A stretch of 64,000 nt of DNA, taken from the NCBI GenBank assembly GCA_036365145.1, contig JAEOAD010000040.1, forward strand, positions 17,363,501 to 17,427,500, read 5' to 3'. Below the pieces are notes generated by a model. That model was not told the DNA's origin. It saw only the letters and a list, made by a program, of their open reading frames with translations, and made no database searches. Source of the DNA: Orientallactaga sibirica (taxonomy: Eukaryota > Chordata > Mammalia > Rodentia > Dipodidae). Shown piece after piece: positions 1-12,246 of this stretch. The translations under genes were made by a program, and so were the position numbers. Positions within the stretch are counted from its first letter, which is position 1; the number at the start of each line of letters is the position of its first letter.

Positions 1-60
1 TACAGGAATTATAGCAGATTGATGCCATTTTATATTCTGAAGGAGCATAGTAAACATTAT

Positions 61-288
61 GGGGCTGGAGAGATGGCTTAGCAGTTAAGGCACTTGCCTG
101 AAGAGCCGAAGGACCCAAATTTGATTCCCCAGTACCCATGTAAGCCAGATATACAAAGTGGCACACGTGTCTGGAATTTGTTTACAGTGGCTGAAGGTCC
201 TGGTGTGCCCATTCTCATTCTCTCTGTCTAAGTCTCTTCCCTCTATTTCTTTGTGCTTGCAAATAAATTTTAAAAAAATTAGGCCAGG
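61..288 (+). mobile_element. B2-superfamily tRNA-derived SINE (DIP-like)
   Basis: Typical full-length member: GGGGCTGGAGAGATGGCTTAG head with the pol III A box, a diverged B box, 'gtgcccattctc', CT-rich stretch and AATAAATTT tail. Other members are listed below as 'B2-like'. Confidence 0.85.
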
Positions 289-566
289 TGTGGTGGCACA
301 TGCCTTTAAATTTTTTTTGTTTATTTTTATTTATTTATATGAGAGCGACAGACAGAGATAGAGAGAGAGAATGGGCATACCAGGGCCTCCAGCCACTGCA
401 AACGAACTCCAGATGCATGCGCCACCTTGTGCATCTGGCTTACGTGGGTCCTGGGGAATGGAGCCTCAAACCAGGGTCCTTAGGCTTCACAGGCAAGTGC
501 TTAACCACTAAGCCATCTCTCCAGCCCAGGCACATGCCTTTAATTCCAGCACTGGGGAGGCAGAGA
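281..566 (+). mobile_element. B1 SINE split by an antisense B2-like SINE
   Basis: B1 head 281-309 and B1 continuation 529-566 flank an antisense B2-like SINE (310-527). The 15-bp target duplication GGCACATGCCTTTAA is perfect (295-309 and 529-543). Confidence 0.85.
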
Positions 567-604
567 AAGGAAAGGAAAGGAAAGGTTCTCAAATCAATCA
601 CAGA

Positions 605-924
605 ACCAGAATTTTAGATCTTGGGGTTCATGCTTTTTTTTCTGTCCTTAAAATTTACTGAAGATCATTTCTTCTTTTTTTTTTTTTTTTTTTTTTTTTC
701 TCCATTTCTAACCTGGTAGAAAATGGATCCTGATTTAACGATCTTGGGCAGTAGAGCGAATCTGTGATTGTAAATCTAAGTAGAACAAATTATGCATAGT
801 TCTTATGGAAGAAAACATGTTCACTCACAAATAAAATCTACTTGAACTACACATAAGATGCTAATTTGGCTAATGAGAATAGTAAAATGACTTTACAACT
901 TCATAATCTTTTGTTAACTAAAAT
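605..924. other. Unique AT-rich DNA, no gene seen
   Basis: Includes a T-run at about 674-699. Nothing recognisable. Confidence 0.5.
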
Positions 925-1568
925 TTATTTTTATTTTTAATTTTTGTGTTTTGTTTTGAGAGAGACAGAAAGAGAGAGGAAGAGGCAGAGAGAGAATGGC
1001 CATGCCAGGGCTTTTCAGAAGTGTGCCACCTTGTGCGTATGTGCGACATTGCACGCTTGCATCATTTTTGTGTTTGGCTAAACGTGGGACCTGGAGACTT
1101 GATCAAGCATTCTTAGGCTTTGCAGGCAAGCACCCTTACTGCTAAGCCATCTCTCCAGCCCTAATTTTTGTGTATTTTTTGAGGTAGGGTCTCGCTCTAG
1201 CCCAGAGCTGACCTGGAATTCACTATGTAGTCTCAGAGTGGCATTGAACTCAAAGCAATCCTCCTACCTCTGCCTCCTGAGTGCTGGGATTAAAGGTGTG
1301 TGCCACTACATCTGGATTTTTTCTTTTTCTTTTTTAATTGATCCAGCATTCAAGAGACTAGAGACTTTTTTTTTTTAATCTTTCTTTTTTATTTGCACAG
1401 AGAGACAGAGACAATGTATGAGTACACCAGGGCGTCCTGACACTGCAAATGATCTCCAGATACATGCAGCGCTTTGTGCATCTAACTTTGTGTGGGTCCT
1501 GGGGAACAGAACCTGGGTTGTTAGGCTTTGTAGGCAAGCACTTTAACCACTGAGCCATCTCTCCAGCA
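925..1568 (-). repeat. SINE cluster
   Basis: Antisense B2-like long subtype (925-1160), antisense B1 (1175-1316) and antisense B2-like (1364-1568). Confidence 0.85.
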
Positions 1569-2084
1569 TTGAGCACCATTTTCTTAACTGAGCAGGTATT
1601 TAAGTGCTTTATCACTACTGTAAGTTCTTTGTAAAGTAAATGATTCAAGCCCAATATGTTATGGTTTCACTGTTGAAAACAAGACATCAACAAGTATAAC
1701 TGAAGAAATAAGTCACTGATCATTTACAAGCCACCATTCCATAATAATGAGTCAGAGAGAATTGATAGAGCAAGTTGATTCTAGTGGCAGTAAACCTTGG
1801 CCACTGGTTTATCTCCTAAGACTACGTGACTTCATGATCCACAGAATTCTTGCCAACCCAACTTTCAAGTTCATGAACAAAAAACGAATCTACTTGATAA
1901 TTACAGGGGATGTACCAGTGTTTCAGACACCTTCCTATTGTTTAGGAATAAGTAGAAATGTTAAACCTTTTGCTTTTTTATGCATACAGAATCTAAATAT
2001 TTCAACTTCCTTTAAGCAGGAAAAACACCAAACAATAATCTGGTCTCTCTTTTGCTACAACATACTCTTGAAAATAAGAAACCT
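1569..2084. other. Unique DNA, no gene seen
   Basis: Low-GC single-copy sequence. The open frame from 1747 runs on into the next SINE and has no protein-like features. Confidence 0.5.
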
Positions 2085-2440
2085 GGGGCTGGAGAGATGG
2101 CTTAGAGATTAAGGCATTTGCCTACAAAGCCAAAGGATCCCCATTCGACTCTCCAAGACCCATGTAAGACAGATGCACAAGGGGGTGCGTGCATTTGGAG
2201 TTCATCTGCAGTGGCTAGAGGCTCTGGCATGCCCATTCTCTCCCCCTCCCTCTCTGTCTCTGTCTCTCTCTCAACCCACGTAAGCCAGGTACCCAAGGTG
2301 GCCCATGCATCTGGAGTTCATTTTGGCAGTGGCTAGAGGCCCTGGTGTGCCCATTCTCTCTCTCTCTCTCATAAATAAAATATAAATAAAAACACATATT
2401 TTAAAAATAAAATGAATAAATAAAATATATTTAAAAAAGA
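2085..2440 (+). mobile_element. B2-like SINE with a duplicated 3' half
   Basis: After the CT-rich stretch near 2270 the body restarts at 'acccacgtaagccagg' and repeats the B-box-distal half before a second CT stretch and AATAAA tail. Confidence 0.8.
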
Positions 2441-2446
2441 ATATAA

Positions 2447-3220
2447 GCCAGGCGTGGTGGCAAATGCCTTTAATCCCAGCATTGGGAGGCAGAGGTAAGA
2501 GGATTGCCGTGAGTTCAAGGCCACCCTGAGAATTCAGAGTGAATTCCAGGTCAGCCTGAGCTAGAATGAGACCCTACCTCGAAAAACCAAAAAAAAAAAT
2601 AAATAAATAAAATAAATAAATAAATATATGTATATATATGAAACTAAAAATAAAAAGACAAGCCAGCCAGGTGTGGTGGTGCACGTCTTTAATCCCAGCA
2701 CTTGGGAGGCAGAGGTAGGACGGTAGCTGTGAGTTCAAGTCCAGCCTGAGACCAGAGATGAATTCCAAGTCAGCCAGGACTAGAGTGAGACTCAACCTCA
2801 AAAAAACAAAACAAGGCTAGAGAGATGGTTTAGTAGTTAAGGTACTTGCCTGCAAAGCCAAAGGATCCCAGTTCAGTTCCTCAGGACCCATGTAAGCCAG
2901 ATGCAGTGGCATGCATCCACCACATTTTGGCTGGCTGCACCAAGCACCTGGCTTTTTTTTTTTTTCGAGGTAGGGTCTCACTCTGGCTCAGGCTGACCTG
3001 GAATTCACTCTGTACTCTCAGGGTAGCCTCGAACTCATGGTAATCCTCCTACCTCTGCCTCCCGAGTGCTGGGATTAAAGGCATGTACCACCACACCTGG
3101 CCCTGGGATTTTATTTATTTATTTATTTATTTATTTATATTTTTATTTTTTTGGCAGGTAGGGTCTCACTCTGGTCCAGGCTGACCTGGAATTAACTATG
3201 TAGTCTCAGGGTGGCCCCTG
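2447..3220. repeat. SINE cluster
   Basis: B1 plus strand (2447-2600, 2667-2810), partial B2-like plus strand (2812-2925), antisense B1 (2953-3102), (TTTA)n (3112-3150), antisense B1 fragment (3150-3220). Confidence 0.85.
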
Positions 3221-3515
3221 AGAAGCCATTTAAAATAATTATTTCAAATCCATTATTGGCAAGAATTTTAAAATTGTTCTCCATATCAAATGCTGAAAAA
3301 AACACATCAATACTGTTTTCAGAGTTCAGCGTTTTCCTTACATGGTGGAATGCTGTTTTCAAAATTACCTTTTTGAAAGAAATATCAATGTTTTCCCAAG
3401 AAAAGTAACCTTAACAGGTGCAGAGTTTGTAATATTTCCTGAATTCATTTGTAGAAAGTATTAAATGTATTACTGTAGCCATTCTAGCCAGACCCACAAC
3501 TCCCAAGATCTACTG
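3221..3515. other. Unique DNA, no gene seen
   Basis: Single-copy AT-rich sequence. Confidence 0.5.
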
Positions 3516-3985
3516 TGGTGCTGGCCTTGGTGGTGCGCGCCTTTAATCTCAGCACTTGGAAGGCAGAGGTAGGAGGATAGCCGTGAGTTTAGGCCAGCCT
3601 CAGACTACCGAGTGAATTCCAGGTCAGCCTGGGCTAAAGCAAGACCCTTCCTCAAAAAAAAACAAACAAACAAAAAAAAACCATGAAGCGGGATGTGGTG
3701 GTGCATGCCTTTAATCCCAGCACTTGGAAGGTACAGGTAGGAAGACTGCTGTGAGTTTGAGGTCACCCTGAGAATACAGAGTGAATTCCAGGTCAGCCAG
3801 GGCTAAAGTGAGACCCTACCTTGAAAAATCAAAAACATATATTTTAGGCAGGGCTTGGTGGCTCATGCCTTTAATCCCAGCAGTAAGGGAGGCAGAGGTA
3901 GAAGGATCACTGTGAGTTCAAGGCCACCCTGAGCCTGAATTCCAGGTCAGCCTGGACTAAAATGAAACCCTACCTCGAAAAACCA
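3516..3985 (+). repeat. Three B1 SINEs in a row
   Basis: B1 plus strand at 3516-3665, 3685-3830 and 3845-3985, each with its own A-rich tail. Confidence 0.85.
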
Positions 3986-4019
3986 AAAAAATTAAAAATT
4001 AAAAATAAATAAATAAATA

Positions 4020-4535
4020 AAGCCCCATGTACTATGGTGAATGTCCACAGATCTGTCTGCTTAGCTGTTCTTCCATGCTTGCTTATTGGTGGACATTTCT
4101 CCGCAGAACTCTTGCATTGTAGTGCATGACACTTCTTGCCCTTGTTCTGGATTACTTTTTTTCTCCTGGGACAGTCGTTTGGTAAACAGTTTGAGATAAA
4201 ATGTCTCCCTCTGGAGTAAAGAATAGGTTTGGTTGCTGTCCAATACCAAGATCGATAAAGGTAATGTCTCCCTCCAGGACAAAGCTCAGGTTTGCCTATA
4301 GATGAGTACGAGCCATTTGAGCTTCCTAAGCTCAAGGTTTCTCAGTGAGCACAAGACACGGAGAGTACAAGCCTCCCCTGGCTCTCTTCCTGTAACCGTG
4401 TAGGAGTGGAGCTTGGAGACAGCACAGTGATGATATGGGGGCTACCAGCTTGGCTGCAAGTGATATATGGTCCTTTGTCACACGGGGATTTTGTGCCTCT
4501 TGTCAAATTTTGTGAAACTAAGGCAGGCTACCTTG
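4020..4535. other. Unique DNA, no gene seen
   Basis: Single-copy sequence with two similar 'aatgtctccctc' blocks (4198-4212, 4263-4277). The 121-codon minus-strand open frame starting at 4335 ends in SINE sequence and is not supported. Confidence 0.45.
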
Positions 4536-4539
4536 ATAT

Positions 4540-5343
4540 ATTGGTTTTTCAAGGTAGAGTCTCACTCTAGCTCAGGCTGACCTGGAATTGACTATGTAGT
4601 CTCAGGGTGGCCTCCAACTCATGGCGAACCTCCTACCTCTGCCTCCCAGAGTGCTGGGATTAAAGGCGTGCACCACCACGCCGGCTTGCAGGCTACCTTG
4701 TTAGCTTCACGTGGGGTACAATTCCCCGGGTTCCCTACCTGCCTGATTCCTCTTATTTCATAAGACATAACGGATCAGTGTCCTTTAGATTCTCCCTTTA
4801 CTTAGGGTTAGTGGCTTCAGTTACTTGTCATCAAAATAGTCTGGATACAACCGTGAACATCTGTTTCTGTCTGGAAATTGGATACAGGGGAAATACACAA
4901 GTGGTTTTCTTAAGTATTTTTTTAAATGAAATTTTATTCTTTTAAAAAGTTTTTTCCCTTTTTAAAAAATTATTTATTTATTTGAGAGAGATACAGAAAT
5001 ATGCAGGTAGAGAGAGAGAGAGAGAGAGCGAGCGAATGGGCACATCAGGGCCACTGCAAAGTCCAGATACACGTGCCACTTTGTGCATCTGGCTTACATG
5101 GGTCCTGGGGAGTCGAACCTGGGTCCTTTGGCTTTGCAGGCAAGTGACTTAACCGCTAAGCCATCTCTTCAGCCCCCACCTTTTTTTTTTTTTTTTTTTT
5201 TTTCCCGAGGTAGGATCTTACTGTAGCTCAGGCTGACCTGGAATTCACTATGTAGTCTCAGGGTCACCTTGAACTCACAGTGATCCTCCTACCTCTGCCT
5301 CCTGAGTGCTGAAATTAAAGGTGTGTGCCACCACACCTGGCTT
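4540..5343 (-). repeat. SINE cluster
   Basis: Antisense B1 (4540-4686), unique gap (4687-4955), antisense B2-like (4960-5177), antisense B1 (5180-5343). Confidence 0.85.
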
Positions 5344-5612
5344 TCCTAAGTATTTTTATTGCACAGTGTTTGTTGAGCAGCCCTGCATTCCAGATATTGT
5401 GCTGGCTCTGGGGCCATGGGTGTAAATGACATAGTTCAGAGAGCTGCCGTTCTCATGCTCAAGCCACCTAAAAATAACCAGTATATAAGACTTGCAGATT
5501 CTGAGTCATGCTATAAACAAAAAAACAACCTAGAATGATGATAAAGAGTTCAGTAGTAGTTTTGGTCTAGCACTCATAAGGCCTTCATTTCACTATCCAG
5601 CACAGCAATACA
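5344..5612. other. Mostly unique DNA with an old repeat trace
   Basis: 'tttgttgagcagccctgcattccag' to 'gttctcatgctcaagcc' (5365-5465) resembles a very old mammalian interspersed repeat. Confidence 0.35.
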
Positions 5613-5615
5613 TGT

Positions 5616-5650
<35 letters not shown>

Positions 5651-6160
5651 GTTTTTTAGGGTCTCACTCTGGTCCAGGCTGACCTGGAATTTAGTCTTTT
5701 AATTTTACTTTTAAAATTTTTATTTTTAATTTTTTAAAAGATTTAATTTTTATTTATTTGCTTATTTATTTATTTGAGACAGAGAGAGGGAGAGGGAGAG
5801 GGAGAGGGAGGGAGAGGGAGAGGGAGAATGGGTGTGCCAGGGCCTCTAGCCACTGCAAAGGAACTCCAGAGGCATGTGCCCCCTTGTGCATCTGGCTTAG
5901 GTGGGAACTGGAGAATTGAACTGGGGTCCTTAGGCTTTGCAGGCATGTGGCTTAACCACTAAGTCATCTCTCCAGCCCTATTTTTAATTTTTTATTTGAG
6001 AGAGAGAGAGAATGGGTGTGCCAGGGCCTCCAGCCACTGCAAATGAACACCAGACATGTGGGTCACTTTGTGCATCTGGCTTGTATGGGTCCTAGGGAAT
6101 CAAACTGAGGTCCTTTGGCTTCGTAGGCAAGTGCCTTAACCGTTCAGCCAACTCTCAATA
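5613..6160 (-). repeat. SINE cluster
   Basis: T-run plus antisense B1 fragment (5613-5690), antisense B2-like (5730-5979) and a second antisense B2-like (5980-6160). Confidence 0.85.
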
Positions 6161-6164
6161 CGTG

Positions 6165-6500
6165 CATATTTTTCTTGGCTAAAAGCAGGAAATGTTCTTG
6201 AGCCCGTAAGGAGGAATCCAAATTTTCTTTATCTCTTTTCCCTAAAGGGGTCCTCCCAGCCACCACCTTGCTAAAGCCAGAAATAAGATTATGCCATCCC
6301 TGAAAACCTGCTTGATCTGGTTTTCCTTATCCCTTCCTCCCTAAAGATGTTATCTTTTCTACCCCCAGTAATCTGTGCTTTTACTTACATACATACAATA
6401 CCATCCCCTTAAGTCCGCCCCTTTCATTTACTTTTTATTACTATTTATTATACAATGGGATGTACAGTCATCTCATTGACTAGACCACAATTGACTTACT
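6165..6500. other. Unique DNA, no gene seen
   Basis: Single-copy, C/T-rich in the middle. Confidence 0.5.
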
Positions 6501-6804
6501 TTGGTTTTTCGAGGTAGGGTCTCACTCTAGCCCAGGCTGACCTGGAATTCACGATGTAGTTTCAGGCTGGCCTTGAACTCACAGCGATCCTCCTACCTCT
6601 GGTTCAGTGTGCTGGGATTTTTTTTTTTTTTTTTTTTTGGTGTTTTTGAGGTGGGGTCTCACTCTAGCCCAGGCTGACCTAGAATTAACTATGTAGTCTC
6701 AGGGTGGCCTTGAACTCACAGCAATCCTCCTACCTCTGCCTCCCGAGTGCTGGGATTAAAGGCGTGTGCCACCATGCCCGGCTTCAAAGCACTTTTAAAC
6801 CATG

Positions 6805-6860
6805 ACCACTGTACTTACCTCCTGGAGCTCAGAGAGGTTGAGTGTTGAAGAATGACCACT
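6805..6860 (-). mobile_element. MIR remnant with a cryptic splice donor
   Basis: On the minus strand 'caacctctctgagctccaggag' resembles the MIR 'taacctctctgagcctcag' block and is followed by a perfect GTAAGTAC. The surroundings give no exon support. Confidence 0.35.
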
Positions 6861-7142
6861 TGCAGATTCAAGGAGGGTCATGGTTCAGGGTGTTCAGGGA
6901 TGGAGGAATCGTAACGGAGCAATGATGAGGGCCTCTAATGTTCAAGCCCACAGAAGGCGGAAACACCAAGCTTTTGTTCTCTCTCTTGCCAGCTCCCCAC
7001 CCTCCTCCAGCTGCCTGTGTTTCTGCTTTCAATGGCCTTTCCCCCTTTTGTCCTACTGTGGCAGAATGGATTTTTTTTGGGGGGGGGGTAGGGTTTTATT
7101 CTGGTCCAGGCTGACCTGGAATTAACTATGTAGTCTCAGGGG

Positions 7143-7183
<41 letters not shown>
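7143..7183 (+). repeat. (TG)n microsatellite inside a B1
   Basis: About 20 TG units between two antisense B1 pieces (7070-7142 and 7184-7315). Confidence 0.9.
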
Positions 7184-7184
<1 letters not shown>

Positions 7185-7969
7185 TAGGGTCTTGCTCTAG
7201 CCCTGGTTGACCTGAAATTCACTCAGTAGTCTCAGGCTGGCCTCAAATTCACAGTGATCCTCCTACCTCTGCCTTCCTGAGTGCTGGGATTAAAGGCATG
7301 CACCACCATGCCCAGCAGAATTTTTTTTTTCTTGTTTTATTGAGGTAGGGTCTCACTCTAGCTCAAGTTGACCTGGAATTCACTATGTAGTCTCAGGGTG
7401 GCCTTGAACTCATGGCAATCCTCCTATCTCTGCCTCCCAAGTGCTGGGATTAAAAGTGTGCCCCACCATGCCTGGCAGAATTTAAAAAAATATTTTAATT
7501 TATTCACAAGCAGAGAGAAAAAGTGAAGAGAAACAGAGAGAATGGGCGCAACAGGGCCTTCTGCCACTGCAAGTGAACTATAGATACATGGGCCATTTTG
7601 TGCACCTGGCTTTATGTGGTTACTGGAGAATTGAGCTTGGGTTGTTGGGCCTTGCAGGTAAGCACCTTAACCGCTGAGCTATTTCTTCAGCCTCAGGATA
7701 AGGTTTATAGTGTGCAGGTAAGTGTTCTGTTCTTGTACTCTTCCTTTCACACCATGCTCTCATTCCTAAAGAGGATATACTTTTTCATCTCACAGATACT
7801 TTGAGCTCTTCTCGTTGTGCTTTTGGGAGCAGAGATCATAGACAGATGCCTATAACAGCCAGAAAAAAGAAAAAAACAAGACTGAGTGAGGACCACGAGC
7901 TGGGCTCATGGAGAACTGCTGTTGATTCTTATCATGTGGAAATGGGGTTCTAGTGTTGCCAGATCGTTT

Positions 7970-8018
<49 letters not shown>
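7970..8018 (+). repeat. (TG)n microsatellite
   Basis: About 24 TG units in unique sequence. Confidence 0.9.
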
Positions 8019-8022
<4 letters not shown>

Positions 8023-8059
8023 ACGCAAAAACAGCCTTGAGTGTTTTTCTTCAAGTATA

Positions 8060-8208
8060 CCATCCATTTTTGGTTTTGCAAGGTAGGGTCTCACTCTGGT
8101 CCAGGCTGACCTGGAATTAACTATGTAGTCTCAGGGTGGCCTCGAACTCATGATGATCCTCCTGCCTCTGCCTCCCAAGTGCTGGGATTAAAGGGGTACC
8201 ACCACCAC

Positions 8209-8239
<31 letters not shown>

Positions 8240-8358
8240 CGAGGTAGGGTCTCACTCTGGTCCAGGCTGACCTGGAATTAACTATGTAGTCTCAGGGTGG
8301 CCTCAAACCATGGCGATCCTCCTACCTCTGCCTTCCGAAGTGCTGCCACCACACCCGG

Positions 8359-8396
<38 letters not shown>

Positions 8397-9140
8397 TTTG
8401 ATGTGCCAGTGTCTCAGCCACTGCCATAGAACTGCAGACATGTGTGCTACCTTGTACACATGTGTGACATTGTGCATGCATCACCTTGTGCTTCTGGTGT
8501 ATGTGGGATCTGGGGAGTCAAACATAGGTCCTTAGGCTTTGCAGGCAAGTGCCTGAACCATGAAGCCATCTCTCCAATCCCATCCACATCTTTTGTTTTG
8601 TTTTGTTTTGTTTTTTTTCAAGGTAGGGTCTCACTCTAGCCCAGGCTGACCTGAAATTCACTATGTAGTCTCAGGGTGGCCTCAAACTCATGGTGACCCT
8701 CCTACCTCTGCCTCCTGAGTGCTGGGATTAAAGGCATATGCCACCATGCCCGACTCACATCTTTTTAAAGAAAAAAATTATTTATTCATATACTGAGGAA
8801 AGAAAGAGAGAGAGGAAAGAAAAAAAGAAAAGGAGAAAGAGAGAGAGTATGGGTGCATCAGATGGCCTCCTGCCACTGCAAACAAACTCCTGATGCACCA
8901 CTTTGTGCATGTGGCTTTATGTGGGTACTAGAGAATCAAACCAAGGCCATCAGGCTTTGCAATCAAGAGCCTTTAAACTCTGAGTCATCTCTCCAAACCC
9001 CATCCACCTCTGTCTGATCTGGAACTTGCAAATTTAGGTTAGACTAGCTTGCCAGAGAGCCCTGAGTATCTGCCTATGTCTGCTTCCCCAGCACTAGAAT
9101 TATAAACACACATATCACTTTGCTTGGCATTAAAAAAAAT

Positions 9141-9171
<31 letters not shown>

Positions 9172-9345
9172 TTAGAGAGAGAGAGAGGGAGAATGGGCAC
9201 ACTGGGACCTCCAGCCACTGCAAACAAACTCCAGACACATGCACCCCTTTGTGCATCTGGCTTATGTGGGTCCTGGAGAATTGAAACGGGGGCCCTTTGG
9301 CTTTGCATGCAAACACCTTAACTGCTAAGCCATCTCTGCAGCCTC
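8060..9345 (-). repeat. SINE cluster
   Basis: Antisense B1 (8070-8205, 8220-8360), T-run, antisense B2-like long subtype (8396-8580), antisense B1 (8582-8755), antisense B2-like (8770-9000), unique (9001-9125), antisense B2-like (9133-9345). Confidence 0.85.
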
Positions 9346-9389
9346 TTGCTTGGCATTTTCTGGTGTGCTCATATTTGTATATGTAATAT

Positions 9390-9790
9390 AGTGTGTGTGT
9401 GTGTGGGGGTGTATGACGTGAATGTGCCCTTGCAGTGCCCCATGCGCTCACCTGCGGTGGCCAGAGCAGAACATCAGGTGTCCTATTCCGTCTCTCTTCC
9501 ACCTGTTCTTGTTTGAGCCCGAGTGTCTTACTGATATCTGAGCTTGCTGCTTTTCACCAGCCAGCGCGATTCTCTGGTCTCTCTTCCCTTCTGTGGGACT
9601 GGGGTTACAGGCAGGCCTGACACCCCCAGCAATCTATGTGGGTTCTGGAGATTTCAACTCTGGGGGTTTCAGACCCTCATGCTTGCACAGAAAGCACACT
9701 TAACTGCCAAGCCTTCTCTCCAGCCCCTTCCTGGCATGTTCCTGTGGATACTGGGGGTCAAACTCAGGTCTGGCTAAGCCTTCTATCCAG
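9390..9790 (+). mobile_element. B4-like composite SINE
   Basis: 'ggccagagcagaacatcagg', 'gagcttgctgcttttcacc', 'ctggggttacagg' and a final 'gccaagccttctctccagcc' follow the rodent B4/RSINE-type order. Similar elements lie at 15905-16190 and 27056-27450. Confidence 0.55.
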
Positions 9791-9827
9791 CACCTGATTA
9801 TTTTTTTTTTATTTTTATTTTTTAAAG

Positions 9828-10460
9828 AAGACCTTTAATCCCAGCACTCAGGAGGCAGAGACAGGAGGATCACCGTGAGTTCAAGGCCACCCTTAGATTA
9901 CATAGTGAATTCCAGGTCATCCTGGGCTAGAGCGAGACACAACCAACTCAATAAAGGCAGCAGTACTTCTATAATTTATCAATTCTGGAAGCTGGAAGTG
10001 GTTTGTGGGCTACTTACCATTTTGTCACCTCTACTTAAAGGAGAATTTTTGTTTTTTTGTTTTTCGAGGTAGGGTCTCACTCTAGTCCAGGATGACCTGG
10101 AATTCACTCTGTAGTGTCAGGATGGCCTCGAACTCACCCGATCCTCCTACCTCTGCCTCCCCAGTGCTGGGATTAAAGGAATGCGCCACCACATCCAGCT
10201 TTGCTTTCTCTCCCTATCTGCCTCTCTCTCTCTCAAATAAATAAATAAATAATTTTTTTTAAAAAAGAAAGGGAGTAAGGGGAGGGAGATGGCTCAGCAG
10301 TTAAAGCAGTTGAAGGAACTTTTCTTGAAAAGCCTACTGACCTAGGTTTGGTTCCCCAGTACCCACATAGAGCCAGATGCACAAAGTGACATAGGCATCT
10401 GGAGTTTGTCTGCAGCAGCAGGATCCCCTGGTGCACCCATTCTCTCCTCTTTCTCTCTAA

Positions 10461-10491
<31 letters not shown>

Positions 10492-11745
10492 ATATTTATT
10501 TATTTATTTTTTGTTTGTTTTGTTTTTCAAGGTAGTGTCTCACTCAAACCTAGTCTCAGTGTGGCCTTGAACTCACAATGATCCTCCTACCTCTGCCTCT
10601 GAGTGCTGGGATTAAAAGCATGTGCCACCACACCCAGCTAATTTTTTTTTTTTTTTAAAGTAAAAGGTGCTGAGCTGAGACAGAGAGAAGGGGAGAGAGA
10701 GAGAGTGAGAATGGGCATGCCAGGGCCTCTAGCCATTGCAAATGAACTCCAGATACATGTGCCACCATGTGCATCTGGCTTTTGTGGGACCTGGAGAATC
10801 GAACCTGGGTCCTTAGGCTTCACAGGCATGTGCCTTGACCACTAAGCCACCTCTCTAGCCTAGAGCTCTTTTTTTATGCGTGAGAGAGAGAGAAAGAGAA
10901 TATTGGTGCACCAGGGCCTCCAGCCACTGAAATCAAACTCCATACATATGTGCCACCTTCTGCACATGTGTAACTTTGCATCAACTTATGCATCTGGCTT
11001 ACATGGGACCTGGAGAATCAAACATGGGTCCTTTGGCTTCACAGGCAAGTGCCTTAACCACTATTTTCTTTTCTCTCCATCTCTAGAGCTTTTTTTAAAA
11101 AATTTATTTATTTGCAAGCAAATAAAATGAATATGGGCACACCAGGGTCTTATGCTACCACAAACTCAAGATGCATGCACCACTTCATGCATCTGGCTTT
11201 ATATGGGTACTGTGGAATTGAACCTAGACTGGCAGGCTTTGCAAATATGTGCCTTTAACCACTGAACCATCTCCTCGGCCTAAGAGCTCTTTTTTTTTTT
11301 TTTTTTCCCCACTCTAGCCCAGGCTGACCTGGAATTCACTATGTCGTCTCATGGTGGCCTCAAACTCATGATGATCCTCCTACCTTTGCCTCCCAAGTGC
11401 TGGGATTAAAGGTGTACACCACCATGGCTGGCCAGAGAGCTCTCTTAAAAAATTTATTTTTATTTATTTGAAAGAGGGAGAGAGAGAAAGAGAGAACTCC
11501 AGATGCATATGGGCATGCAAAGATCCTGGAGAATCGAACCAGGATCCTTTGCAAAGGCAAACGTCTTAACCACTAAGCCATTTCTCCACAGAGAGCGCTC
11601 TTAAAAATTTTATTTTATTTATTTTGTGCATCTGTTTTTACTTTGTGCATCTGTTTTTACGTGGGTACTGGGAAATCTAAATCACACCCAAGCTGTTAGG
11701 TTTTGCAAACAAGCACTTTTAACCATGGAACCATCTCTCCAATCC
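9828..11745. repeat. Dense SINE cluster
   Basis: B1 plus (9828-9950), antisense B1 (10043-10200), B2-like plus tail (10201-10260) and body (10275-10500), antisense B1 (10500-10640), antisense B2-like (10655-10860, 10870-11062 long subtype, 11095-11280), antisense B1 (11290-11440), antisense B2-like (11450-11590, 11600-11745). Confidence 0.85.
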
Positions 11746-11760
11746 CCTGAGAAAGGTAAC

Positions 11761-12094
11761 TGTTATACTTCCCTTCATGATGCTGGAATAAAATCCTGAC
11801 CAAAAGCAGCTGATGGATGGAAAGAATTTATTTTTGCCTTACAGTCTGGAGGGGAAGCTTCATGATGGCAGGGGAAGCATGGCACCAGCTGAGGCTGGAC
11901 CTCACCTCCGCCACAGAAGGTGGAAATGAGAAGGAAGGGAGTGAGCTGAGCTCTGGCTAGGGGGAGCTGGCTGTAACCTCTCCTAAGTCCACCCCAACAA
12001 CACACCATCTATAACAAGGCTCCAACTCCAAAATTGCTACCAAGCATTCAAAACCAAATAAGTTTATGGGGGACATCAGATTCAAACCACCACA
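11761..12094 (-). mobile_element. Solo LTR, rodent MaLR type
   Basis: Begins TGTTATAC, ends CCACCACA, and is flanked by GTAAC / GTAAT, a 5-bp target duplication with one mismatch. It aligns by eye over most of its length with the LTR at 43622-43972 (shared 'ccatgatggcagg'-like and 'aagtttatgggggac' blocks) but is more diverged. Confidence 0.75.
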
Positions 12095-12246
12095 GTAATC
12101 AAAAATACTTTTTGGATATAAGACTGGGCTGTTTAAATGTGATTCCACGTGGAGATCAGGTAACTGTGGGTCCCGGGGATTCGTAGGATTAAGATGTTCA
12201 ATTGTAGACAACTGACACAACTCTGTATAATTTAAAAGGCAACTCA

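Larger units (their letters stand above)
6502..7695 (-). repeat. SINE cluster
   Basis: Antisense B1 (6502-6615, 6616-6783), unique with MIR trace (6784-7065), antisense B1 split by (TG)n (7070-7315), antisense B1 (7320-7480), antisense B2-like (7483-7693). Confidence 0.85.

Noticed and set aside
1747..2112. 121-codon plus-strand open frame
   Set aside because: Runs into a SINE at 2085 and has no splice or coding signal.
6805..6860. Perfect minus-strand GTAAGTAC donor
   Set aside because: Preceding bases look like a MIR remnant and there is no convincing acceptor.
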